Shown piece after piece: positions 56,643 to 64,000 of a DNA stretch of 64,000 nt (position 1 is the first letter of the stretch; every line of letters begins with the position of its first letter). Location: positions 434,001 through 498,000 of the forward strand of contig NZ_CP089293.1 of the NCBI RefSeq assembly GCF_021919345.1, read 5' to 3'. Position numbers and translations under genes: made by a program. The DNA is from Paenarthrobacter nicotinovorans. GTDB taxonomy: Bacteria > Actinomycetota > Actinomycetes > Actinomycetales > Micrococcaceae. Below the pieces are notes generated by a model. That model was not told the DNA's origin and did not search any database. It was given only the letters and a program-made list of their open reading frames with translations.

Positions 56643-57710
56643 ATGCCACGCGGTGAGCAACCGCCAACACTGCGGCCCCGGGTATTGCCCGGGGCCGCCC
56701 CCGACTCACCGAGCCGGCCCCCGGTGATGGGGGATGTGGCGAAAATGGCCGGGGTTTCCCACCAAACGGTTTCCCGTGTCCTGAACAACCACCCGAACGT
56801 CAGCCACAACACCAGGCAACGGGTGGAAGCGGCGATAGCCCGCCTCGGCTATCGCCGGAACACCGCAGCACGGAGCCTGGTGACGCGGAGGTCGCGGACC
56901 ATTGGTGTCCTTGCCTGCGAAACGGGGCAGTTCGGGCCCGCGAACACGTTGCTTGGAGTCGAGCAGGCGGGCAGGGAAGCCGGGTACTTCGTCAGCATCG
57001 CGAATCTTCGCGAAGTGACCAGTGACAGTATCAACGACGCCATGGGCCACTTCCGCAGCCAATCCGTGGACGGCATCGTCATCCTGGTTCCGCATCCCGA
57101 TGTCCTTGCGGCCTTGCATGACGTTTCAGTCCCTGTGCCGATCGTGGCCGTAGGCGCCGGTGCGGGAAACCAGCTCACCGGAGCGTCCCTCAACCAGCGG
57201 TTGGGAGCCAGGCTGGCCGTGGAACACCTGATCGGGCTGGGGCATCGCAGCATCGCCCACATTTCCGGGCCCACGCACTGGATTGACGCGGCGGAGCGCA
57301 TTGAGGGCTGGCGGGAGGCGATGGACACGGCCGGACTCGAGGCGAGCGTCCTGCTCCAGGGTGCCTGGGATGCCGCATCCGGATACCAGGCCGGACGGGA
57401 ACTCATCGACCACGACTCCGTAACCGCTGTATTCGTAGCGAATGACCAGATGGCCGTCGGCGTCCTCCGCGCCCTCCAGGAAGCCGGCCGCCACGTACCA
57501 GGCGATATCAGCGTGGTGGGATACGACGACCAGCCGGAGGCCGGGTTCTTCATGCCTCCCTTGACCACCATCAAGCAGGACTTCGAAGAACTCGGGCGAA
57601 AAACCATGGAAGAGATGCTGCACCAGCTGGAGGGGAAAGCGGGAACCCGGGACCAGATCGTGGATCCGCGCCTGGTCATCAGGGCAACCACGGCTGCACC
57701 GGCACACTAA
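56643..57710 (+). CDS. LacI-family regulator of the ChvE/GguAB operon
   Basis: A 355-aa protein with a 28-residue tail before the HTH (DVAKMAGVSHQTVSRVLNNH). It may start at ATG 56643 or at ATG 56727. Effector domain: IGVLACETGQFGPANTLLGV and VFVANDQMAVGVLRAL. Six bp after gguB, so it is probably co-transcribed. Its likely targets are the twin 16-bp operators before chvE. Confidence 0.92.
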   Translation: MPRGEQPPTLRPRVLPGAAPDSPSRPPVMGDVAKMAGVSHQTVSRVLNNHPNVSHNTRQRVEAAIARLGYRRNTAARSLVTRRSRTIGVLACETGQFGPANTLLGVEQAGREAGYFVSIANLREVTSDSINDAMGHFRSQSVDGIVILVPHPDVLAALHDVSVPVPIVAVGAGAGNQLTGASLNQRLGARLAVEHLIGLGHRSIAHISGPTHWIDAAERIEGWREAMDTAGLEASVLLQGAWDAASGYQAGRELIDHDSVTAVFVANDQMAVGVLRALQEAGRHVPGDISVVGYDDQPEAGFFMPPLTTIKQDFEELGRKTMEEMLHQLEGKAGTRDQIVDPRLVIRATTAAPAH

Positions 57711-57720
57711 ACTAGGAGCC

Positions 57721-58305
57721 ATGACTTCCACCAGTTTCCCTGCAGTCGACACTGCTGCTGCCCGTGCCCGCCTTCTTGAACTCATCAAAGAGCTGGCGGT
57801 GGTCCGCGGCAAGGTTATCCTCTCCAGCGGCAAGGAAGCGGACTACTACATCGACCTGCGCCGCATCACCTTGCACCACGAGGCCTCCAAGCTGGTAGGC
57901 CAGGTCATGCTGGCAATGATCGACGACGCCGGCGTTGCGGTTGAGTGCGCAGGCGGACTCACCATGGGTGCCGACCCCGTCGGTACCGCTGTCATGCACG
58001 CTGCTGCCGATGCCGGCCGTGCCGTGGACGCCTTCGTCGTCCGCAAAGCCCAGAAGTCCTACGGCATGGGCCGCCAGGTGGAAGGTCCCTCAGTCGAAGG
58101 CCGCAACGTGGTGGTCCTCGAGGACACGTCCACCACCGGCGGATCCGCGCTGACCGCCGTCGAAGGTGTCCGCAAGGCGGGCGGCAACGTGGTGGCCGTG
58201 GCTGTGATCGTGGACCGCAACACCGGTGCCAAAGAGAAGATCGAAGCCGAAACCGGCGTTCCGTACCTCTTCGCTTTCGGCAAGGACGAACTGGGCCTGG
58301 ACTAA
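57721..58305 (+). CDS. pyrE: Orotate phosphoribosyltransferase
   Basis: A 194-aa PRTase with TAGGAG before the ATG. Motifs: KVILSSGKEADYYIDLRR and the PRPP loop VVVLEDTSTTGGSALTAVEG (as LEDTSTTGGS). Makes orotidine 5-monophosphate in pyrimidine synthesis. It starts 10 bp after the LacI gene although functionally unrelated. Confidence 0.95.
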   Translation: MTSTSFPAVDTAAARARLLELIKELAVVRGKVILSSGKEADYYIDLRRITLHHEASKLVGQVMLAMIDDAGVAVECAGGLTMGADPVGTAVMHAAADAGRAVDAFVVRKAQKSYGMGRQVEGPSVEGRNVVVLEDTSTTGGSALTAVEGVRKAGGNVVAVAVIVDRNTGAKEKIEAETGVPYLFAFGKDELGLD

Positions 58306-58410
58306 ACAGATTCCGTCCGGTTACTGATTGCAAGAGCACATCCTAAGGGCACCGGCTGTGCGCAAACTGCGGGGATGTAAGGCAGTGCCGCCGAAGCCTA
58401 TGCTTGCTGC

Positions 58411-59535
58411 GTGGACGTTCAAGTAGGGAAGCTGCCGGCGCCGCCGGAGGTGACTGAAAACCCTCCCGCGCCGGTAACTCCGGAACCTGAAACGGCGGGG
58501 GATCCGGGCTCCTGGGCCCGGATCCTGCCTTACGCTGCCCGGCTCAAGAAGACGTCCCGCCGTAATTTCCTGACCTACGCCGGCATTTCCGCAGCCCTGG
58601 CCGGGGACATGCTATTCACCAGGCGCGTCCAGGCGGAGCGCCGGGCCACCAAGATCCTTCGGGTTCCGGATCCGTACTCGGACCTGTACTTTCCCAAAGC
58701 CAGTTGGATCCTCTTTCCCGGGTACAAAACCAGTTGGGAAGAAGCACAGTGGATCCTCAACTCGCTGCGTCCTGCACTGCACCAGCGCGGCCGCCTGGCC
58801 GCCGTCGGATATTCCAATCTGGGCCTGGACGTCGATGAAGTAGTCCGCGCAATCATCCTGCATGTCCGCGAGCTGGAACTGGAGAAGCTGTACTTCTACG
58901 GTCACAGCTTTGGCGGAATGCTCGCGACCCAGGTTGCTGCACGCCTGCTGGAACTCCATGGCGTGGAAACGCAGGTGATCGTCCTGGATTCGAGTCCGTT
59001 CAGCCGCGCAGACGTCCTTGACCAGAGCTGGTTCGACGGCGTTGTGTTCCTTTATGAGAACGGCTTCCGCATTCCTTCGGTGCTGCGCGGGGGCTATGAG
59101 CTGGGGGAGCGCGTGGTTCACAAGGACGAGCGCACGTGGCGGCAGATCCTCGATCAGACGATGGAACAGCTTTCGCCTATCGCGCCTTCCAGCGTGCTGA
59201 TCCAGACAGAGTCGGCCTACATCTACCACTTTGACGGGCTGCGGTTCGCGGGCAAGATCGGCGGCGCCAAGATGGCGTTCATGGGCAACTCCAAGGACGG
59301 CACCGTGGACTACGAATCGGCGCGTGCGGGATGGAGCAAGGTTTTCGGCGCCAACATGGCCCTGCCCACCCTGAGTACCGAGGGCGCACGGCCGGCGCAC
59401 GCGAGTCCGCAGTGGAACGCCGGCGTATACCGGCCATTGCTGGAAAAGGTACAGGATGAGCTCCTGCCCCTGCCGCCCGAACCGGAGGAACCGTCGTACC
59501 AGGAGCCCAATGGGAAGATCATCAGGCCTGCGTAA
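58411..59535 (+). CDS. Alpha/beta hydrolase-fold protein with Tat-like anchor
   Basis: A 374-aa protein starting at GTG 58411. A proline-rich N-terminus of 49 residues precedes SRRNFLTYAGIS (RR at 50-51), a twin-arginine-like segment and hydrophobic stretch. The hydrolase domain has the nucleophile elbow FYGHSFGGML (about residue 165). The acid and His are less obvious. Might be an exported lipase/esterase or lysophospholipase-like protein. Substrate unknown. Confidence 0.8.
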   Translation: MDVQVGKLPAPPEVTENPPAPVTPEPETAGDPGSWARILPYAARLKKTSRRNFLTYAGISAALAGDMLFTRRVQAERRATKILRVPDPYSDLYFPKASWILFPGYKTSWEEAQWILNSLRPALHQRGRLAAVGYSNLGLDVDEVVRAIILHVRELELEKLYFYGHSFGGMLATQVAARLLELHGVETQVIVLDSSPFSRADVLDQSWFDGVVFLYENGFRIPSVLRGGYELGERVVHKDERTWRQILDQTMEQLSPIAPSSVLIQTESAYIYHFDGLRFAGKIGGAKMAFMGNSKDGTVDYESARAGWSKVFGANMALPTLSTEGARPAHASPQWNAGVYRPLLEKVQDELLPLPPEPEEPSYQEPNGKIIRPA

Positions 59536-59549
59536 GGTGGCTGGAGCGT

Positions 59550-60251
59550 TCAGCGCAACGCTTCAACCTCGACGGCGGTGAGGCCCGCTTCACGCAGGAA
59601 GCCGCCGACATCGCCGAATTCCTTGGAGAATCCGGCCAGGAAGTGCCGCATGGCAGCTTCCGGGCTCTGCAGGATCATGAGGTCGGGGCTGAAATACTCT
59701 GCCGGAGTTGATGGGACGCTGAGCCGCCATGTTTCGGCCATGACCTCCAGGACGTCCGGCAGGTTGGCGGTGGTCGCCACATAGTCGGCTACTACGTCGT
59801 CCTCGGTCCCGCCTGCTGCCAGGAGCCCGACCGCGGAAACCACGCCGGTCCGGTCCTTGCCCAGTGAGCAATGCACCAGCGTGCGTTTGCCACGCGCCAC
59901 GGGTCGCAGGGCGTCGGCCACCCATTCGGGCCGCAGCCGGATCCAGCCGAGGTACAGCTCGCCCAGGTCCTCGGCCGTCTCCACGGCTTGGAGCGACCCC
60001 GCGATGGCGTTGGGGTCCAGTGGGTTATGGATGAGTTCGACGGCGGGTGGGGCTGCAGCGGCCGGCCCGCCGCCGCCGTCGTGAACCAACCACGGAACCA
60101 GCGAGCGCTCCAGCTCGCTGCGCAGGTCAACGATGGCTTGGATGCCGTGTTCCACCAGGAACCCTGACGTTGCCGCGGCATCCAAGCCGAACGGCTGGCT
60201 CCCCCTGAGAATCCGTCCCCCGGCCAGGGGACGCAGATTGAGCACAGCCAT
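59550..60251 (-). CDS. Tyrosine-protein phosphatase (dual-specificity-like)
   Basis: A 233-aa protein with AAGGAA before the ATG. The P-loop is LVHCSLGKDRTGV with catalytic Cys128. N-terminal NLRPLAGGRILRGSQP is typical of the bacterial PTP/DSP group (MptpB-like). Same strand as the NagD-like gene, 12 bp away. Confidence 0.9.
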   Translation of the reverse strand: MAVLNLRPLAGGRILRGSQPFGLDAAATSGFLVEHGIQAIVDLRSELERSLVPWLVHDGGGGPAAAAPPAVELIHNPLDPNAIAGSLQAVETAEDLGELYLGWIRLRPEWVADALRPVARGKRTLVHCSLGKDRTGVVSAVGLLAAGGTEDDVVADYVATTANLPDVLEVMAETWRLSVPSTPAEYFSPDLMILQSPEAAMRHFLAGFSKEFGDVGGFLREAGLTAVEVEALR

Positions 60252-60263
60252 GGTGGTTCCTTC

Positions 60264-61094
60264 TTAGATCTGGCTCTTCAGGTCGGCCACTGAATTCAGG
60301 ATCTGGTTGGGCCGGAAGGGGAAGGACACGATTTCCTCGCGCTGCGTGATTCCGCTGAGCACCAGGACCGTGTGCAGGCCCGCTTCCATGCCGGCCACGA
60401 TGTCCGTGTCCATGCGGTCGCCGATCATGGCCGTGGTCTCCGAGTGGGCATCGATCTGGTTCATGGCGGAGCGGAACATCATGGGGTTCGGCTTGCCCAC
60501 GATGTACGGTTCGCGGCCCGTGGCCTTGGTGATCATGGCCGCGATGGCACCTGTAGCGGGCATGGGACCGTCCTTGGAAGGGCCGGTGGCGTCCGGGTTG
60601 GTGGCGATGAAGCGGGCGCCGGCCAGGATGTGGCGGACGGCCATGGTGATCGCTTCGAAGGAATAGGTGCGGGTTTCGCCGAGGACCACGAAATCGGGGT
60701 CGGTGTCCGTGAGGATGAATCCGGCTTCGTGCAGGGCGGTGGTGAGGCCGGCCTCGCCGATGGTGTACGCGCGGTTGCCCGAATCGGAGGACTGCACCTG
60801 GTCCTTGAGGAACTGGGCTGTGGCGAGTGCGGAGGTCCAGATGTTCTCTTCGGGGACTTCCAAGCCGGACGCACGAAGGCGGGCTGCGAGGTCGCGCGGG
60901 GTGAAGATGGAGTTATTGGTCAGCACCAGGAAGCGCTTGGACGTATCCACCCAGCGCTGGATGAGCTCGGCTGCGCCGGGGATGGCCTGGTTTTCGTGGA
61001 CGAGGACGCCGTCCATGTCCGTGAGCCAGCATTCGATCTCGTGGCCATTACGGTAAACCGACGTGGACGGGTGGGGCGTGGTTTCTTCTGCCAT
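60264..61094 (-). CDS. NagD-like HAD-IIA phosphatase
   Basis: About 276 aa from ATG 61094 with GGAGGC upstream. HAD motif I is CWLTDMDGVLVHEN (D26, D28); motif II VLTNNSIFTPRDLA; motifs III/IV include KPNPMMFRSAMNQ and MIGDRMDTDIVAG. NagD-type sugar/nucleotide phosphatase; probable operon with the tyrosine phosphatase. Specific substrate unknown. Confidence 0.92.
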   Translation of the reverse strand: MAEETTPHPSTSVYRNGHEIECWLTDMDGVLVHENQAIPGAAELIQRWVDTSKRFLVLTNNSIFTPRDLAARLRASGLEVPEENIWTSALATAQFLKDQVQSSDSGNRAYTIGEAGLTTALHEAGFILTDTDPDFVVLGETRTYSFEAITMAVRHILAGARFIATNPDATGPSKDGPMPATGAIAAMITKATGREPYIVGKPNPMMFRSAMNQIDAHSETTAMIGDRMDTDIVAGMEAGLHTVLVLSGITQREEIVSFPFRPNQILNSVADLKSQI

Positions 61095-61391
61095 ATTTGC
61101 CTCCGGCTGGGGTTGTTCATGCACTGCTTCCCAGTCTTTCATCATTCGGGCTGCCGGACATCACGTAGTTCTGCTTATTTGGGTAGTTCTGCCCATGCGG
61201 ATATCGGCTTTGACTTGTGCCGTCCTCGACGTCCTGCACTACGCTGGTGGCTGCGCGCCGGCACCGTGGGTCGGGGGATCGACACGGTGAGCACCACGCC
61301 GTCCGCTTCAGCAGGTCCCTCGTTCCGGATAGACCACCGGTTGTGTCCGCAAGGATGTTCCGGTGCCCACAGCATGTGAAAGGGCCTTGCC
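61095..61391. other. Intergenic region between divergent genes
   Basis: About 297 bp separating the NagD-like and PQ-rich membrane protein genes. No RNA gene, strong palindrome or obvious promoter pair recognised. Confidence 0.4.
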
Positions 61392-62663
61392 ATGAGCAAC
61401 AACAACGGGGTACCCCAGCCTCCCTACAATCCGGACGGCGTACCGCAGCCACGCTACGACACGGGCAAAGAGCAGTACCGCCAGTACCAGCCCGGGCAAG
61501 CGCAGCCCATGTACCAGCCGGAAGCCCAGCAGCAAGGCCAGCCGCAGCCAGCCCAGCCGCAGCCAGCACAGCCGCAGCCAGCCCAGCCGCAGGACGCGCC
61601 GACGCAGGCTTTTCCGACGCAGGCTTTTCCTGCACAGCACGATCCCACCCAGGCCTTCCCCTTGCAGCAGGCCCAGCACGGCAACCCCAACCAGCCGGGT
61701 TACCCGGGCCACCCTGGCAACCCCAACCAGCCGGGTTTCCCACCGCCCGGCGGCCCCTACCCGGGCCAGCCAACTGGACCCGGCCAGAACCCGGGTGACC
61801 ACAACAGGAAGTCCCTGTTCCTGATCCTCGGCGGTGTCGCCGTCGTCGTGATCATTGCCCTGGTAGTTGCGTTCACCTGGTTGATTCCGTCCCTGACCAA
61901 GCCGACTGCCGTTGACTCGCCTTCGCCTTCGGTGACGTCCTCGGACGAGGCGTCGGATGCGGCCGCTGAGCCGTCTGCGGATCCGTCCGCTGAGGCTGAG
62001 CCTTCCGGTGACGCGTCGGCGTCCACCGACATCCCGGCCGGGGCCATCCCGCTGCCGTCAGCATGGGAGAACTTCGCGGGCCCCAGCAACGTTCCAGCGG
62101 ACGGCGACCCGTTGTTCAGCAAATGGGTCACGGGCGAATCGTCCTTCCAGTACTTGGCCGAGTGGACCCACGACGAATCATTCGGCATCACCAAGGACCC
62201 CACCACGGGCGAAGAGATCCAGAAGAAGGCCCAAGGCACGGTGGAGACCGACGGCGACGGGATCGCGCTCGCCTATGCCTTCTTCGCTGAATCCGAGGAA
62301 GGCAAGTTCGGCAAGGATCCGGCGGAAATCAAGAAGGCCCTGGAAGATATCGAGGCCCGGTACAAGGGCATGACAGCCACTGAACTGCCGCAGAACCTGG
62401 TAGGCCACAAGTGCGCCTCGGACTTCAAGACCTCCAGGCCGGAGATCCGTGAGTTCCGTCGTGGTGCGGCTGTGGTTGTCGGATTCACCTGCACCAACGC
62501 CCGCGGCGAGGCCATCCAGGCAGTGAACCTGTTCTCCGTGACGCCATGGGGCACTCCGCAGATGCTCGGTGTCAGCGGACACAAGACCTACTGGGACGCG
62601 CACCCGGGTCTCTTCGAGCAGCTGGGTAACTCTTACCGCATCAACAAGTGGAAGATGGGCTAG
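61392..62663 (+). CDS. Single-pass membrane protein with Pro/Gln-rich N-terminus
   Basis: A 423-aa protein. Residues 1-140 are Q/P/G-rich and contain repeated QPQPAQP units. One transmembrane helix follows at 141-167 (LFLILGGVAVVVIIALVVAF). An acidic Ser/Ala/Asp linker (about 170-215) leads to a conserved extracellular domain (GESSFQYLAEWTHDESFG ... KGMTATELPQNLVGHKCASD), probably about 190 aa. I recognise no family. Confidence 0.8.
   Translation: MSNNNGVPQPPYNPDGVPQPRYDTGKEQYRQYQPGQAQPMYQPEAQQQGQPQPAQPQPAQPQPAQPQDAPTQAFPTQAFPAQHDPTQAFPLQQAQHGNPNQPGYPGHPGNPNQPGFPPPGGPYPGQPTGPGQNPGDHNRKSLFLILGGVAVVVIIALVVAFTWLIPSLTKPTAVDSPSPSVTSSDEASDAAAEPSADPSAEAEPSGDASASTDIPAGAIPLPSAWENFAGPSNVPADGDPLFSKWVTGESSFQYLAEWTHDESFGITKDPTTGEEIQKKAQGTVETDGDGIALAYAFFAESEEGKFGKDPAEIKKALEDIEARYKGMTATELPQNLVGHKCASDFKTSRPEIREFRRGAAVVVGFTCTNARGEAIQAVNLFSVTPWGTPQMLGVSGHKTYWDAHPGLFEQLGNSYRINKWKMG
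61539..61592. repeat. 15-bp tandem repeat, 3.6 copies, encoding QPQPA
   Basis: CAGCCGCAGCCAGCC-type units at 61539, 61554, 61569 and a partial unit at 61584. Encodes the Gln/Pro repeat and may vary in copy number. Confidence 0.9.
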
Positions 62664-62741
62664 GAACCCGCACTTCAGCGGGCCAGGGGCTCAATCGGGG
62701 CACGGGCCCAAGCGGGGAAACGGCAGGGCTAAAGTTGAGGG

Positions 62742-63440
62742 GTGACTGACCTTCCCCCCAACACAGCCCTGCCCGCCCCTGCCGCATCCCCGGAGGGGAC
62801 CACCGCAGAAGGCGAGGCCGAAGCGAAGGCGGAGGTCGGCGTCGGGCCCTGGGAAGGCGAGTGGCCCGTTGGCGAGCACTGGGATCCGGACCTCCTGCGT
62901 GACGGCGACCGGCGCAACGTGGTTGACCAGTACCGCTACTGGAAGCACGAAGCTATTGTCGCCGACCTCGATTCGAAGCGGCACGATTTCCACATCGCCA
63001 TTGAGAACTGGCAGCATGACCTCAACATCGGCACCGTGGTGCGGACCGCCAACGCCTTCCTCGCCAAGGAGGTCCACATCATTGGCCGACGGCGGTGGAA
63101 CCGTCGCGGGGCCATGGTCACCGATCGCTACCAGCACGTCCGCCACCACCCCACGGTTGAGGACTTCGTCCAGTGGGCCGAGGGGGAGGGGCTTGCCGTG
63201 ATCGGCATCGACATCTTCCCGGATTCCGTACCGCTTGAAACGTACGATCTCCCGAAGAACTGCGTCCTGGTGTTCGGGCAGGAAGGCCCCGGCCTCACGC
63301 CTGAGGTGCACGATGCCGCCGTCGCAACCCTGTCCATTGAGCAGTTCGGCTCCACCCGGTCCATGAATGCGGCCTCCGCGGCGGCCATCGCCATGCACGC
63401 GTGGGTGCGCCGCCACGTGTTCCAACAGCCGGTTTCGTAG
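62742..63440 (+). CDS. SpoU/TrmH-family RNA 2'-O-methyltransferase
   Basis: A 232-aa SPOUT-class enzyme starting at GTG 62742. The N-terminal 40 residues are acidic/Ala-rich. Motif 1 is HDLNIGTVVRTANAF, motif 2 VLVFGQEGPGLTPEV, motif 3 EQFGSTRSMNAASAAAIAMH. SAM-dependent methylation of tRNA or rRNA ribose; exact target unresolved. Confidence 0.93.
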   Translation: MTDLPPNTALPAPAASPEGTTAEGEAEAKAEVGVGPWEGEWPVGEHWDPDLLRDGDRRNVVDQYRYWKHEAIVADLDSKRHDFHIAIENWQHDLNIGTVVRTANAFLAKEVHIIGRRRWNRRGAMVTDRYQHVRHHPTVEDFVQWAEGEGLAVIGIDIFPDSVPLETYDLPKNCVLVFGQEGPGLTPEVHDAAVATLSIEQFGSTRSMNAASAAAIAMHAWVRRHVFQQPVS

Positions 63441-63499
63441 CTTCCCCGAGTTGGCACTTAGTGACAGTCCCGGTGCGGCGTCTTCAGGTGGCTAGTGCA

Positions 63500-63523
63500 A
63501 CACCCCTGTAGTTGGAGGGGTGT
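63500..63523 (+). promoter_or_regulatory. Hairpin that could mask the transposase ribosome-binding site
   Basis: ACACCCC (63500-63506) pairs with GGGGTGT (63517-63523). The right arm overlaps the GGAGGGG Shine-Dalgarno just before the ATG. Confidence 0.5.
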
Positions 63524-63524
63524 C

Positions 63525-64000
63525 ATGGTCAAGAAGTTGCCGTGGTCGGTTCGTGCGTGTGCGTATGAGCACTTGCTGGCGGGTGAGGACACGGGACGAA
63601 GTGCTGCCGCGGCTGGGGTGTCCCGGCAAGCGGTGTCGCAATGGGCGAAACTAGCGGGCATGGAACTTATCTCCGGCCCTGGTGGTGGCGTGCGTCTTCC
63701 GATGGCTTCGGAGGTGCTTTCGCGGGATAAGGAGCGAAGGTACCGGCGGCTGACTTTGGAGGACCGGGCTTATATCAAGGCCTGTCTGGGCTTGCCGGAG
63801 CCGCGTTCCATGCGACAGATCGCCAAGGAGTTGGGCGTGCATCCATCAACGGTGTCCCGGGAGATCCGCCGACACAGTATCGAGCATTGGGCCCGGCGCT
63901 ATTACGACGCCGGGGTTGCCCAACACCGGGCACTGGTCCGCCGTAGACGGAACCGGCCCGTGAAGCTCTCTGCGGGAACGGCGGTGTGGAAGGAGGTCGT
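63525..64000 (+). mobile_element. IS30-family transposase, N-terminal part (runs off window)
   Basis: At least 158 codons are open from ATG 63525 (MVKKLPWSVRACAYEHL) to the window end. Two helix-turn-helix segments are visible: SAAAAGVSRQAVSQWAKLAG and the IS30 signature LTLEDRAYIKACLGL ... MRQIAKELGVHPSTVSREIRRH. The DDE catalytic domain lies beyond the window. The left terminal inverted repeat could not be fixed; it should be between about 63445 and 63500. Confidence 0.88.

Noticed and set aside
55362..56660. Minus-strand frame of 432 codons opposite the GguB permease
   Set aside because: Hydrophilic, Gln/Asp/His-rich reverse complement of a membrane protein; typical artefact.

Overview
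This window is a high-GC actinobacterial chromosome segment, most likely Arthrobacter/Paenarthrobacter (Micrococcaceae). The dimethylglycine oxidase and choline oxidase read like the A. globiformis enzymes over their whole length. The choline oxidase is 546 aa, with H99, S101, E312, V464, H466 and N510 all at their textbook positions. Genes are densely packed, with frequent 1-4 bp stop/start overlaps (GTGA, ATGA), and many starts are GTG. I see no tRNA, rRNA, CRISPR array or prophage. The only mobile element is the start of an IS30-type transposase at the right edge.

Left region (1-13.9 kb): methyl-group catabolism. On the minus strand are purU, dimethylglycine oxidase, a methenyl-THF cyclohydrolase/cyclodeaminase-family gene, a divergent folD and the first 30 codons of a probable formate dehydrogenase-like gene. 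A GntR regulator is divergent from them, followed by pdxS. Then come a LysR gene, a Rieske glycine-betaine monooxygenase pair (gbcA-gbcB), an unusual histidine-kinase-like/LuxR fusion regulator, and the RuMP formaldehyde-fixing pair hxlB-hxlA. Together with the choline permease-like gene, codA and betB at 29-34 kb, they outline choline -> betaine aldehyde -> glycine betaine -> dimethylglycine -> sarcosine. The released C1 units go to formate through folate or into sugar phosphates through RuMP. The FolD here lacks the catalytic lysine needed for cyclohydrolase activity, and the cyclohydrolase-family gene overlapping it could replace that function.

Middle region (13.9-41 kb): a glycogen-debranching-like enzyme, a photolyase, a valine/branched-acid degradation operon (mmsA, 3-hydroxyisobutyryl-CoA hydrolase, mmsB, enoyl-CoA hydratase), and a TenA_E-type protein. 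These are followed by a DUF222/HNH protein, MarR, acyl-CoA synthetase and acyl-CoA dehydrogenase genes, and then the choline block. The choline block carries tandem TTGAAC-N4-GTTCAA operators at two promoters whose 52-bp cores are near-identical copies. The promoter geometry predicts leaderless betB mRNA and a leaderless 35-codon upstream ORF before the permease. A TetR (BetI-like) gene lies about 3 kb away. MerR-TipAS, PadR and nadE genes follow.

Right region (40-57.7 kb): two carbohydrate modules. The first (LacI, binding protein, two permeases, two AP-endonuclease-2-fold TIM barrels flanking a Gfo/Idh/MocA oxidoreductase, uxaC, fructuronate reductase, mannonate dehydratase, gluconokinase) looks like uptake and breakdown of a glucuronate-containing compound. 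The second is a ChvE/GguA/GguB-type monosaccharide ABC transporter with its own LacI gene and two identical 16-bp operators in opposite orientation. The end of the window (57.7-64 kb) holds pyrE, an alpha/beta hydrolase, a tyrosine phosphatase, a NagD-like phosphatase, a proline/glutamine-rich membrane protein, a SpoU-type RNA methyltransferase and the IS30 transposase fragment.
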